DNA of 64,000 nucleotides, taken from assembly GCF_933775445.1 (NCBI RefSeq), contig NC_065875.1:23807555-23871554 (forward strand). Direction: 5' to 3'. The notes below the pieces were generated by a model. That model saw only the letters and a list, made by a program, of their open reading frames with translations, made no database searches and had not been told where the DNA came from. Source of the DNA: Argentina anserina. Its lineage: Eukaryota > Streptophyta > Magnoliopsida > Rosales > Rosaceae. Positions 35,763 through 47,067 of the stretch are shown in pieces. The translations under genes and the position numbers were made by a program. How positions within the stretch are numbered: position 1 is the first letter of the stretch; the number at the start of each line of letters is the position of its first letter.

Positions 35763-35982
35763 AGAACGGAATTTGGTAAGTCAATTGAGTTCATATCTGA
35801 GAATATTGGAAATTAACAGGATCCAGCTTATGCAAGAGTGCAGTTCATCTGATAGGAATTGTTTATTTGCGTGTGCATGTTGCTCGTACATCTAAGTATC
35901 TATGCTTAGTTGTATTGGCTTATCCATAAATGTCGATCAGCGTACAGAAGGCTATATAGAAACAAGGTGTAGCAAAACCAGG

Positions 35983-35986
<4 letters not shown>

Positions 35987-36034
<48 letters not shown>
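35987..36034. repeat. (AT)n microsatellite
   Basis: About 48 bp of pure AT, apparently grown from the ACATATATATATAG motif found in the adjacent tandem duplication. Confidence 0.95.
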
Positions 36035-36038
<4 letters not shown>

Positions 36039-36361
36039 AGTCGAAGAACCCCATTGATCCAAGTAATGTACATTTCTGAAACAAGGTGTAGCAAAACCAG
36101 GCAACATATATATATAGAAAGTCGACGAACCCCATTGATCCAAGTAATGTACATTTCTGAAAAGAAGACTTGTGACTTGCGAGATTCAAGCTAGTATATA
36201 GAAAGTCGAAGAACCCCATTGATCCAAGTAATGTACATTTCTGAAACAAGGTGTAGCAAAACCAGGCAACATATATATATAGAAAGTCGACGAACCCCAT
36301 TGATCCAAGTAATGTACATTTCTGAAAAGAAGACTTGTGACTTGCGAGATTCAAGCTAGTT
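36035..36361. repeat. 165-bp tandem duplication
   Basis: Two copies (36035-36199 and 36200-36361), each starting AGAAAGTCGAAGAACCCCAT and ending GAGATTCAAGCTAGT. Each copy also holds two diverged ~60-bp sub-repeats (AACCCCATTGATCCAAGTAA). Open frames across it are a by-product. Confidence 0.9.
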
Positions 36362-36765
36362 AGTTAGCTGTACAAAACGTTAATGGCATCATGCAGAGGA
36401 GACCAAGTTATACTAGTAGCGTTTTAAAATGGTCAAAGACTCGAGGATGCTTGTATAGTTTGTGTGAGTTTGCTTTAATACATGTATGCAAGTGGGAAAT
36501 TATGCAGTTTATAACTACATAAACAAGTGGGGAAGTTTAGAAATAAGGTAGTCTTGTGTACATTAAGCTATTCAAGTACCAACAATGAACCTGAACCGTA
36601 CCATATATATACACAACACGTACATTCAAGCTAAGCATCCAAATCTAATGAAAATGAACTGGAGAGCAAGAATAGCAGATGCCTTATTCCTGATAATTGT
36701 ATAATCAGTAACAGATCTATAAGCTAACATATGGAGGTTGACTGGGAATTGTAATCTGCTATTGC

Positions 36766-36828
36766 AGAATCATTGAGAGAGCAATCTATGCTTCAATGGT
36801 GACGAAGTTGAGGCCAACACAAACTAAC
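36766..36828 (-). pseudogene. CYP72-type P450 exon 5 relic
   Basis: The minus strand reads VCVGLNFVTIEA, a stop in place of Lys, then IALSMILQ. This is the stretch just after the haem Cys. Nothing of the rest of the gene is recognisable nearby. A decayed member of the array between genes E and F. Confidence 0.8.
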
Positions 36829-37179
36829 TGAAGTACACTTTAGTTCCCTAACATTCACAGCTTACTTTTTTTGTTAATCAATGAAAACTTCATTCACAAC
36901 TTACTTAAGCAAGTTGTCTAGTACTATTCTCAAAAGAAACAGAATGAAGGTTGAAGGTCGTAAAAAGTATCGAGTTCTCATTACGCGGACTGTCGGATGC
37001 TTGCGGCCGGGTTTATAAGATGGAAAATCTGGAGCTGGCCGGGTCTGACTGCTCTCAAGCGGTAATCGGTGCTGGAGATCCAAATGATGTTAGGTTCCAA
37101 CGGGTGACGTTTGGTCATGTTCAAGCTGTGAATGTTAGGGCTAAAATTTAGGTTCCAACGGGTGACGTATGTTAGGTTC

Positions 37180-38490
37180 CAACGATTTCGAGCTGGGCTA
37201 AAATTTGATTTTTGTGCTTCATGTTTAAGTTCAACTCGGCTTGGCTTGAAAAAGCTCGAGCTGAGCTCGGGTCGACTCATTTTATTAGACGAGCTCGAAC
37301 TTAAATTGAGCCGGCTTGATTCATATAAAATTAAAATTTTAAAAATAAGAAATTTAAAAAGAAATTAAAAATCTGATGTCACAGCAACACATAAATTCTC
37401 TTTTATTTGTAATAAACTAAAAATAACAAATCAAACTCATTATTGAATTTTGTAACGACCACAAAATTTCGAGCATAAAAACTCAAAATTTCAAAGTCGT
37501 GAAACACCAAAACAATCTCAATGAAATCGAAATCATTTAAAATGTCACAGCGGATCAATACTGAGTTCACAATACAACTCAGACAAACCAATTATTACAA
37601 ACCAAATTTACAATCCAACATTACATAAAATGAAAATGTAATAATCCTCACAATCTCTCACAAAACCCACAAATAAATCTTCACAAGTTCTCACACAAAT
37701 CTACAATAAAAACCTCACCACAAGTAGTATAATCAACAACTTCGAGTCTTCAGAGTTGTCCCTCGATTTCCACTAATCAACACCTGCGGAATTATCTCCT
37801 ACACCATTGAATTGGTGCACCGGGATTGTAACACAAACCCGGTAAGCTTTACAGCTCGTATGAGTAAAATGAAAATATAACTCGCATATCAATATATACG
37901 AAAATCAACAAATCAACAAATATAAATGCAATCATGACTCAATGGACGGCCCATCTGGTTGTCCTAAAAATATATGAAATGAAACTACTCATGAGAAATT
38001 GGGCAACCCTTATGGTTATCCAAATACATTTATAATACGGGTACTAATGAACGCTGGTACACCTCTGTTACCCCTCACGTAGTACACCGCCGATATTAGG
38101 CAACCTCCTGCTACCCAACATCCAAAAATATGAGTACTCATGAGCCGATAATCCATCTGTTACCTCACATGTAGTACTCCGGCAGACAGACTAGAGCTCT
38201 AACTGTATCGTAACTTTCGCCTGGCCAAAGGCTAGGTTCCGACATGCCAAACACGTCTGAAGACTGGTCCGAAGACATAAACACGTCCGAAGACAAAAAC
38301 TCGTCCGAAGACAAAAAGTTTTAACAAACTCCATGTTAAAACCACATACAATAATCATCACCTCATATTGTACAAATCAAATCACATGCTCGATAAATAA
38401 ATCTCGTCATCAAAATGACATAATCACGATAAAATCATAACAGTATATTATATAGCAAACTATATATATATGTACCTATGTACCATTTAT

Positions 38491-38521
<31 letters not shown>

Positions 38522-39569
38522 TCCACTATATCATATACATTTCATATTCGATTCTTAAAAATTCTGCAAAATCTTAAATCTCCGCAAGGGTAGATTCGTA
38601 AATATGTGAGATTTTACTCACATTATCAACTCGAGCGTAATTCCACAATTTCCGAAGGTAATTCATTTCCTTGATTTATCGATCACCTTGAAAAGATAAG
38701 AAAATAATTTAGAATCTTTTCGTAAACCTTAAATGCCGAAACAGTAATAATAAATTATTGTTCAGCAATTCCTGGTTTTACGAAATTAATATTCACGTAT
38801 TTCTGTACAAATACACATTAATTACGTATCCCTATACGTATACATACTGTTTACGTATTTCTGTACGTATGAATACTATTCAAATGTAAATATTGTCTTA
38901 GTAAATATTAATTACTGATTTACCCTTCTGAAATTACTTTTTACATTTACTGAAAGTAATTTACATTTATATTTACCGTACGTAAAATAAATTTTATATT
39001 TACCGTACGTAAATCACATTTTTACATTCACCGCCGTAAAAAATAAATTTTACAATTTACTGTTTGAAATTACTGTTCACACGCCGCCGCACATGGCGGC
39101 GCGTGGGGCACACGCGCCGAGCCTAAGGCCAGCGTGTAGCACGCCACCGCCGCCCCCAAAACCTTCCTCTCCTCCTCCTCTTCCTTCCCACAGCCTCACG
39201 CCGCCCCTAGCCTCCTCCATGCTACCACACGCGCCGCCTAAGGCGGCGGCATCTCCCCCAAAACCCTCCTCCTCCGATCTACTTCAATACGAATCAAATA
39301 ACCACAAAAATCACATCAAGGCATCACAACAATCAACCTAGCCTAACCCTCACCTCAAACGGGCTTTTGGACCGTCGGATCGTCGCCGGAGAGCTTGAGA
39401 TGCCGTCGGTGAAATCGCAGAACCTTGGCATCGTTGGTGGAGCTCCGGCGCTGTGTGTGAGGGTGCGTCGACCTCGGGGTCGACTGAGGAGGGCCGCGCG
39501 ATGCTTTCTGGGCCGGCGGTGCGTGACACGGACGACCGCTGATGGAGATCGCCGGCGTTGATAGTGAAG

Positions 39570-39604
<35 letters not shown>

Positions 39605-40345
39605 CTCAGGGGTAAGAGAGAGAAGAGGGAGAGAGGCGCGGGTTAGGGAGAGAAGTGGGTTTCCAGAAATGGAAACCCTACTTCTGATAAGTTTCCTTTT
39701 ATACCCTTTTCTAAATCGGAAACTAACTTCCGTCGTTAATAACTTTCACGTACGACTTCCGAATTGAACGCGAAACGCGTCTACGAACTTGTATCGACGA
39801 GCCCTACAACTTTCGTGAAGTAAGTTTTTGCAAACGAGCGACGGAATAAAAGTCGATTTTCACGTTGCGGAAACATAACGTTTTCTAATTAACGATCCGA
39901 GAACGTTTCTGTTTTCGTTTCGAAATATCGCGAACCACCAATTGTCGTTTTGAATTAATTTCACAAGTTTAACAAATTGAAAATACTCGATAATTAGTTC
40001 CGAAAAATTCGGGTTATTACATTTTAATTATTATTTCTTATATAAAAATTATACTTTATATATACTCTAAAAGTTAATAAGTCAAGTATTGAGCCGAGCT
40101 TGTCCAGAGTCCGAACTTACTCGCGAGCTAAATGAGTCAAACGAACAGAATAATTATTGTTTAAGCTCGGTTCATCCAAAGTTGGGCTTAATATGGAGCT
40201 TAAACTCGGCTCATTTTCAAGGTCGGACTTAATATTGAGCTTAAGCTCAGCTCATTTAACTTTACGAGCTCAAGCCAAAACGGGTTAAAAGCGAACCAAA
40301 CACGAGTCAAACACTAGCGGCTCGAACCTATTTACAGCCCTACCG
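37180..40345. repeat. Dispersed AGCTCGGCT-rich repeat interrupted by a solo LTR
   Basis: 37190-37320 and 40080-40345 both consist of diverged GAGCTCG/AGCTCGGCTC motifs in opposite senses (AAAAGCTCGAGCTGAGCTC on the left; AAGCTCAGCTCATTTAACTT on the right). The right end is TTTACAGCCCTAC. This looks like a non-autonomous DNA element into which the LTR at 37451-40021 was inserted. Ends and target duplication could not be fixed; hAT-like is only a guess. Confidence 0.4.
37451..40021 (-). mobile_element. Solo LTR of Ty3/Gypsy family 1, minus orientation, no matching TSD
   Basis: Plus-strand ends TGTAACGACC and GGGTTATTACA match the full-length element. Flanks AATTT and TTTTA do not match, so this LTR may come from recombination between two elements, or the target site has mutated. 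2571 bp, with an (AT)n tract near 38493-38520 and a (GA)n tract near 39569-39597. Confidence 0.85.
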
Positions 40346-40369
40346 TGAGCAATGTAGTTCATTATGACG

Positions 40370-40553
40370 TGGTTATACAAAAAAAAAATCATCCAACAGT
40401 CTTCTAACCATATAACAGGCCGGTAAGCAACTGACCAGTATGAAAGTTAAATACCAATGGTTATGTTTATTTCATAGGCTACACACTAAGAACGAGAAAT
40501 ATGCACGGATGCATGGAATGTAAGATTTTATGGAGAATTATGGTCTTCGCTGC
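40370..40553. repeat. 3' flank of gene F duplicated from, or to, gene D
   Basis: The sequence from about 40370 (ATCATCCAACAGTCTTCTAACC) to 40553 matches 22600-22764 downstream of gene D with scattered differences. The duplicated block therefore includes the flank as well as the coding exons. Confidence 0.75.
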
Positions 40554-42692
40554 TCAGAGTGAGTGTAAAATAACTTGAAGTCCATGCTGTGGACGAACTG
40601 TGAGAAACTGAATGGGGGAGTGCACATAGGCTGGGGAAAGGGTGAAGGAGTAGCGTTGAAGAATCATTGAAAGAGCAATCTTTGCTTCTATGGTAGCAAA
40701 GTTGAGACCAACACAAGTTCTAGGTCCCATTCCAAAGGGTAAGAATGCAGCAATGTTGTTGTTAGTAGCACTAGCAACACCTTCGGAAAATCTATCCGGT
40801 TTGAAAACATTCACATCTTGTCCCCAGAACTGAGGTTCATGATGAAGTGCTAGATTTGGGACAAGTATTTCAACATTAGAAGGAACAGTGAGGTTTCCCA
40901 ATTTAACTTCCTTATCCACTCTTCGTATGAGGCTTATAACTGGAGGATATAGCCTCAGAGACTCATTGATGATCATACTCATCTGCATGGAAAATAAATA
41001 TTAACAGCAGCTCAGGATTAATGGAACATTTCTTCTCCCATTAGAAAAAGATATACTGAGGACAGAGTTCTTATACGTTCGTACTGTTTTCAGTTTGGCA
41101 AGGCCACCAGGACTTGGAGGTTGTTTGCCGAATAACTGCAGGACTTCCTTTCTCCCTTCCTCCTGCCAGTCCGGATGGAGAGCCAGAAGAAAGACAGTCC
41201 AAACAAGCAAAGAGTTAGTGGTTTCTTGTCCAGCAAAGTAAAATGTCTTGCACTCCTCAACCAATTCGTTCCCCGAAATCATCTGTTTATTATCAGCATT
41301 ATGGTGAGCCTTCAAAAGTACTCCAAGAAAATCAGTCCCAAAGCTGGCTTCTTCTCCAGTCACAGCCTCCCCTTCTCTTTTCTTAACAATTTCTAAAATG
41401 GTGTCCTTGATTCCCTTCTCAAGCTTCTCTGATTCTTTCTCATCACTTGTTTTATACAACATGCTGCAATTTTGAATTTAACAATATCGAGAAGTAACAA
41501 CACTCAGCAGTTGATATCATAAGTTTATCTTCTTTCTTTAAAGTTATAGTGTAATACAGTCCACCATATAAAAAAGAAGATTCACCAGTAGCTAAAGGAA
41601 AATCAATTCTTTCAATGTAGAGGTACCTGATGCCAGGAACCCTTAGTTTGCGATTATTTCTGAATATTAAGGAGCTTAACTTCATCAACATGTCAAAAAT
41701 ATCTCTCCCTTCCAAATAGCTGCTACCAAATGCTGTCTTTGAAATCACTTCAGAAGTGAATAACCTAAAATGTTCATACACCTCGATCTCTTTTTCTTCA
41801 TGCTTTTTCCACCCTTCGAGCATCGTCTCAGCACTAGCTATCATGTCTGGAATCATATTCTAGCAAAACCGAGCAAGAATCACTTAGCAGATTGTACAAT
41901 AAAAATTTAAGTCTTTTCCTTTACACAGTTGAGATTATAAGTACCACTACCTAATAGTCTGCTGCTACTGCACAAATATTTGTAAGGGCGCCAGTCACTA
42001 GTAAGTACTAAGTAGTACTATTTATTCACATACAAGTCAGAGATAAATGCAAGAAAGGAACTTACTTTTAAGCTGTCTCCATGGAAGGCATGGTTGGAAA
42101 GCTTTCTCAATTTTGACCATTTTTCACCTTCTGTTATGGAAATGCTGTCTCCCAATAGCTTCTTCCCATATGGATTGAGCTTCTGTTTTAAAAAACACCT
42201 ATCTTTGTTGTTGAGTATCTCCTTCGCTAACTCAGGTTCTGTAATGACCAAAACTGGTTGATGGCCATACCATTGTACATAATTCCTCCCTGTGTAGAAG
42301 ATAGTACGTGAGACCATAAAAAAATAAAATAAAAACCAAAGCTTTAGAGTAAAACTTAACAACTAAACATGTTTGAGTTAGGAGTTGGCTAGTTGATTAC
42401 CGTAGCTCTTGGTCCATGAGTGAATGTGAGGTTGAACTGCAGATAGGACATCATGTGATAAGTTCAGTACAGGCCTGCTCATGGCTTCCATTTGCATGTT
42501 GCTGATTTCTTTGCTGTTTCCATGGATGAGTTTGTAAGAAGGACCTCTGATGCCTTGAGAAGCCAAGAATTTCTGTGTGCGGGTTGGAGTCCACCATAGT
42601 CTGTGAAAGATCTTGATGAAGATCAGAGCCAACACAAGAAGGAAGGTACACAAAACACTGTGAAGATCGAGTACTGTGTCTCTTACCCTCAT
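40554..42692 (-). CDS. CYP72A-like cytochrome P450 monooxygenase (gene F), five exons, 518 aa
   Basis: Proposed structure: complement(join(40554..40982,41085..41463,41627..41859,42066..42289,42401..42692)), 1557 nt in frame. An N-terminal anchor (SVLCTFLLVLALIFI) precedes KIFHRLWWTPTRTQKFL. The I helix reads AGQETTNSLLVWT, ExxR is ESLR, PERF is KPDRF, and PFGMGPRTCVG has Cys at about 466. I chose the ATG at 42692 rather than the in-frame upstream ATG at 42788, because a TATAAAA at 42729-42735 lies between them and the upstream part consists of a tandem repeat. It is the intact sister of pseudogene D (nearly the same exons 3-5). Probably functional, with unknown substrate. Confidence 0.92.
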
Positions 42693-42728
42693 TTTTTGTG
42701 TGGTTGTTTGTTCTCTCTTTCGTGTTCC

Positions 42729-42735
42729 TTTTATA
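42729..42735 (-). promoter_or_regulatory. Probable TATA box of P450 gene F
   Basis: The minus strand reads CTCTATAAAAGGAACACG, 37-43 bp upstream of the chosen ATG. It is the best TATA-like match among the P450 genes here. Confidence 0.55.
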
Positions 42736-42745
42736 GAGAGTGTAT

Positions 42746-42806
42746 AGCAGGCACCGGTAGAGTGCAGGCACCGGTAGAGTGCAGGCACCGTAGAGTACAG
42801 GCACCC
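42746..42806. repeat. Short tandem repeat in the gene F promoter, about 17-bp unit, four copies
   Basis: GCAGGCACCGGTAGAGT recurs with small changes (GCACCGGTAGAGTGCAG, GCACCGTAGAGTACAG). It sits just upstream of the TATA box, so it might alter promoter strength; this is not shown. Confidence 0.85.
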
Positions 42807-43239
42807 TCATACTTTAAATCTTCTTCATTTAATTTAGAATTTTCCTCGGTTATTTTTTTTGGAAAATTATTTATTGGTACTGATTACATTTAAATTAACT
42901 AAAAACTTATTTTTCATATTTCTTATGCAAATTAGAACATAAGCTTAAGCCCAAAGAATAAGTAGAACAAAACTGATTAATTAATTAATGCAAAAATATC
43001 TAAAATACATTTATTTTCGTGAAAATTATCAAATGTCACTCATAGATCTAACAAATTTCTCTCTTCTCGTTTTTTAGTTTTTTTTTTCTGGTAAATTTAA
43101 GTTTTCCGGCCAAACCACCTGCAATTTGGAGGTGAACCAATATATAAAGTTGTTCCTTATGTCATGGGCTTTCATTTAAGTACCATATTGCATATGTTTT
43201 GAGAAATTTTGAAATTTTGAATTTTACTCACCAAAAACC

Positions 43240-43500
43240 ACAGTAGCAGTTGGTTTCTCGATCGACAGTAGCAGCTAGATTTATAGTTGACAATAGCAGG
43301 TACTTTCCAAGTCGACAGTAGCAGTTAGATTTATAATTGACAGTAGCATGTACCTTTCAAGTCGACAGTAGCAGGTGTCTTCCAAGTCGACAGTAGCAGC
43401 TGATTTTTAATTTGACGGTAGCAGTTAATTTTTATAGTCGACAGTAGCAGTTAGTTTTTATAATCGACAGTAACAGATGACCTCTTCATTGATGGTAGCA
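43240..43500. repeat. Minisatellite-like CGACAGTAGCAG repeats
   Basis: The motif TCGACAGTAGCAG(N)TTAGATTTATA recurs about ten times with variation between the gene F promoter and the retrotransposon. Non-coding. Confidence 0.8.
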
Positions 43501-43509
43501 AACATTATG

Positions 43510-46502
43510 TGTAACGACCCTAAAATTTCGAGCTTCAAAACTCAAAATCTTAGAATCGTTAAACACAAAAATAATCTCAATGAAATCGAAATCATTTTAA
43601 TGTCGCAGCGGATCACATCTGAGTTTAAAATATAACTCAGTCAAGCCGATTATTACAAACCCAAATGATAACTCAACATATAACAAATGGAATTGTATAA
43701 TCCTCACAACAACCTCACAAATAAAATCACACCAAATCTCACACACAATCCACGCTGGAACCTCACCACGACTGGATGCGATCGACTTCGAGTTTTCGGA
43801 GTCGTCACTCAATCACCACTACTCAGCACCTGCGGAAGTATTCCCTACACCATTGAAATTGGTGCACCGGGATTGCAACACAAACCCGGTAAGCTTTACA
43901 GCTCGTATGAGTAAAATATTAAGATAACTCAAGTCTCATAAAAGACACAACTCCACATCAACACAGTATAATGAAAAATCATGAGAAAACGAGCAACCCA
44001 TCTGGTTACTCTAATACTTTCACAAAATGGTATCTAATGAGCGCTGGTACACATCCGTTACCCCTCACTTAGTATACCGCTGATGTTGGGCAACCACCCG
44101 CCACCCAACATCCAAAACAAGCTGAGTACCCATGATCAGATAACCACCCGTTACCTCATGCAGTACTATGGCAGACAGACTAGAGCTCTAACTGTATCGT
44201 AACTTTCGCCCGGCCAAAGGCTAGGTTCCGACTTGCCTCACATGTACAATAATCTCACATCATATTGTACCACACATCACGTCCGAAGACAAATCACAAT
44301 ATTTCACATTTTCCGTGATAAAATCATGTACAATAATCACTCATCATATTGTACGTTTTAAAACTTTCACAATATATCCATAATAAAAATCATAACAGTA
44401 TATTATATAGCAAACTATATATATTCGTATTTATTTACCATTTATACAATATATACATAGTCCACTATATCATATACATGTCATATTTCATAAACACCTG
44501 AAAAATTACGTACGATAATCTCACATCATATCGTACCATTAAAATCACACATGCACAATTTTTCTGTCACCGAAATGACTATTTTTAATGAATTAATAAC
44601 AGTATGTAATTTAATGAACTATATATATATATATGTATTTATTACCATTATACTATATATATACGTAGTCCACTAAGTTATATACATGTTGTAATTCATT
44701 AAATAAACACACTTGCAAAAATGTTGAATCACCGCGAGGGTAGATTCGTAATTCAGTGAGATTTTACTCACCTTATCGACTTGAGCGTAAATCCTCAATT
44801 TCCGATGATAATCCCTTTCCTCGATTTAGCGATCACCTTAAAAGAATAAGAAAAGAATTTAGAATCGTTTCGTAAACCTTTAAATGCCAAAACAGTAATA
44901 TACGGTTACTGTTCAGCAATTTTGGTTTATACGAAGTTACTGTTCATGGTTCACTATTCACGGTTACTGTACAATACTCCATTAATACGTATTGCTGTAC
45001 GTATAAATATTATATACGTATTTCTGTACGTATAAATATTAAATACGTATTTCATGTACGTATAAATATTAAATACGTATTATCTGTACGTATAAATATT
45101 AATACGTATTTCTGTACGTATAAATATTAATACGTATTTCTGTACGTATAAATATTTAAATACGTATTTCTGTACGTATAAATATTTAAATACGTATTTC
45201 TGTACGTATACGTACGATTTAATGTAAATACAAATTCAGTAAATAAAATTTACTAAATTACCCTTTTACAATTTACTTTTTACATTTACCGAAAGTAATT
45301 TATAATTACATTTACCGAAGGTAAAATTTAATTACATTTACCGCAGTAAATAAAAATTACATTTACTTTTACCGTACACAGTAAATTACAAAAATACCCT
45401 TCTGTCAAAACTTGTCCCACCGCCGCACGTGGCGGCGCGTGTGGCACACGCGCCACCTCCGGCGGCCCGCGCGTGGGGCCCACGCGCCGAGGCTAACCGC
45501 GGCGCGTAGCACGCCACCGCTACCTCGAATCTCTCCTACTTTCTCCCCTCTCCTTCTCTCCGGCCTTAGGCCGCCCCTACACCACCCCATACTTCCACAC
45601 GCGCCGCCTAAAGCGGCGGCGTTCATCAACCCCCGATCTCCTCAAATCCAACCAAAAAGTTCCAACAATCATCATCAACCATCACAACAATTACTCGAAG
45701 CTATTCATTACCTCTATCGACGTTTTGGACCGTCGGATTCCCTCGATGAAGCTCCAAAAGTCGCCGTGAGACTCGGTTTCGGAGGAAGGGTGATCGATGG
45801 CGCCGCTGCTCGAGGTGAGTCCCCCGTGGGTAGGTTCGTGTCGCGGAGGAAAGGGCGAGGTCGTGGTGGTGGCGCCGAGCTCCTACGATGCCGGCCGCGT
45901 CGAACTCGACGATCCCGAGGTCAAGCTTCGTCGGTGTTGCTCGATCCCCGCTCGGGGTGCGTCGCCGCTACTACCGATCGCTGCGTCGTGGTCACGCGGT
46001 CTCTGTGACACCGGCGGTGTCGAGCACGGAGGCGATTGGAGGGAAATCGCCGGCTTGGAAGGAGAGATAGGGGAGAGAGAGTCGCGAGGGAGGGAGAGAG
46101 AAAGGGAGAGCGGCGGGATGAGAGAGAGAGAGAGAAAGGGTTTCTGATTATGGAAACCCTAATTCCATAATTATCTATTTATACTAGTTTCCAAATCGGA
46201 AACTAACTTCCGACGTTAATAACTTTTACCTCCGACGTCCGATTCGAACGCGTCACATACTCTCGAACTCGTATCGACGAGCTCTACAACTTTCGTGAAG
46301 AAAGTTTTCGCAACCGAGCGACGGAGTAAAAGTCGATAATTCAGTTCGGAAACGTAACGTTTTTCTTAATAAACGTTCCGAAAACGTTTCCGTTTTTTCG
46401 TTTCAAAACATCGCAAACAATAGTTTCATTTTATTTGAAATTCCAAAACTTAATAGAATTCAAAACAATTCACATATTGTTTTAAAATCTAGGGTTATTA
46501 CA
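43510..46502 (-). repeat. 3' LTR of the full-length Gypsy element
   Basis: Starts TGTAACGACCC and ends GGGTTATTACA on the plus strand. It contains TACGTA-rich tandem repeats (44985-45215), a GC-rich block (45420-45620), and a leader with GAGAGA. Open frames of up to 198 codons in the GC-rich block occur identically in both LTRs and are not treated as genes. Confidence 0.95.
44985..45215. repeat. TACGTA-containing tandem repeats in the LTR, about 27-bp unit
   Basis: Eight or nine units of the type ATACGTATTTCTGTACGTATAA. The same array is at about 51582-51812 in the other LTR, and a shorter diverged version is at 13300-13440 in the solo LTR. Each unit holds a self-complementary ATACGTAT or TACGTA core. 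Confidence 0.9.
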
Positions 46503-46743
46503 ATCTATCCCCCTTAAAGGAATTTCGCCCCGAAATTCAAGCTCACTCAACAAATAACTGTGGATATCTGGTCATCATGTCTGACTCTAGCTCCCAAGAT
46601 GCGTCACCCTCATCATGGTGACTCCACAGCACCTTGACTAGCTCAACTTCTCTCCTCCGAAGCTTCTTTGTGGATCTATCCAGAATACGAACCGGCTCGA
46701 CAACAAATGGTATTTTCCTTCACCTCAATGGTGTTATGATCGA

Positions 46744-47067
46744 TCACATATGCGACACATCAGGATCATACTTCCTCAACATGGAAATGTAGACGACATT
46801 GTGAACGTCCGACATGCTAGTAGGCAACGCTAGTTTTCCCACCTTCTCGAGAATCTCAAAGGCCCAACATACCTCGGCCAACTTTTCTTTCTTGTCAAAT
46901 CTCACTACACCCAACTTTGGCCCAATAGATAGATGATCGACATGGTCTACCTTAAGTGTCTCATAGTGTACCATGTCGATGCTGGAATGGTAACTGTCGT
47001 TGTAGGCGAACTCAATCATTCTCAATGATTTCACAGCTACCTTAAAATCCAGCATACAAGCTCCCAA
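46744..47067 (-). pseudogene. Integrase C-terminal fragment of the Gypsy element
   Basis: The minus strand reads FAYNDSYHSSIDMVHYE, then FEILEKVGKLALPTSM, then VHNVVYISMLRKYDPDVSH. This is the end of a Ty3/Gypsy integrase. The conserved stretch between these blocks is shortened and altered (normally YGRKCRSP-like after YE), and no chromodomain is evident before the polypurine tract. Upstream sequence (47070-49000) is too decayed to read. Confidence 0.8.

Noticed and set aside
35906..36354. ORFs of 63-144 codons with Tyr/Ile repeats
   Set aside because: Produced by the 165-bp tandem duplication and the (AT)n run.
42695..42788. Upstream in-frame ATG (42788) extending gene F by 32 residues
   Set aside because: It lies upstream of a good TATA box and is made of the tandem repeat; the paralogues have no such extension.
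45412..46008. 198-codon plus-strand ORF in the LTR, present identically at 52009-52605
   Set aside because: It lies in a GC-rich block of both LTR copies, opposite to the element's transcription, overlaps other open frames and has low-complexity Arg/Pro composition. Conservation here only reflects LTR identity.
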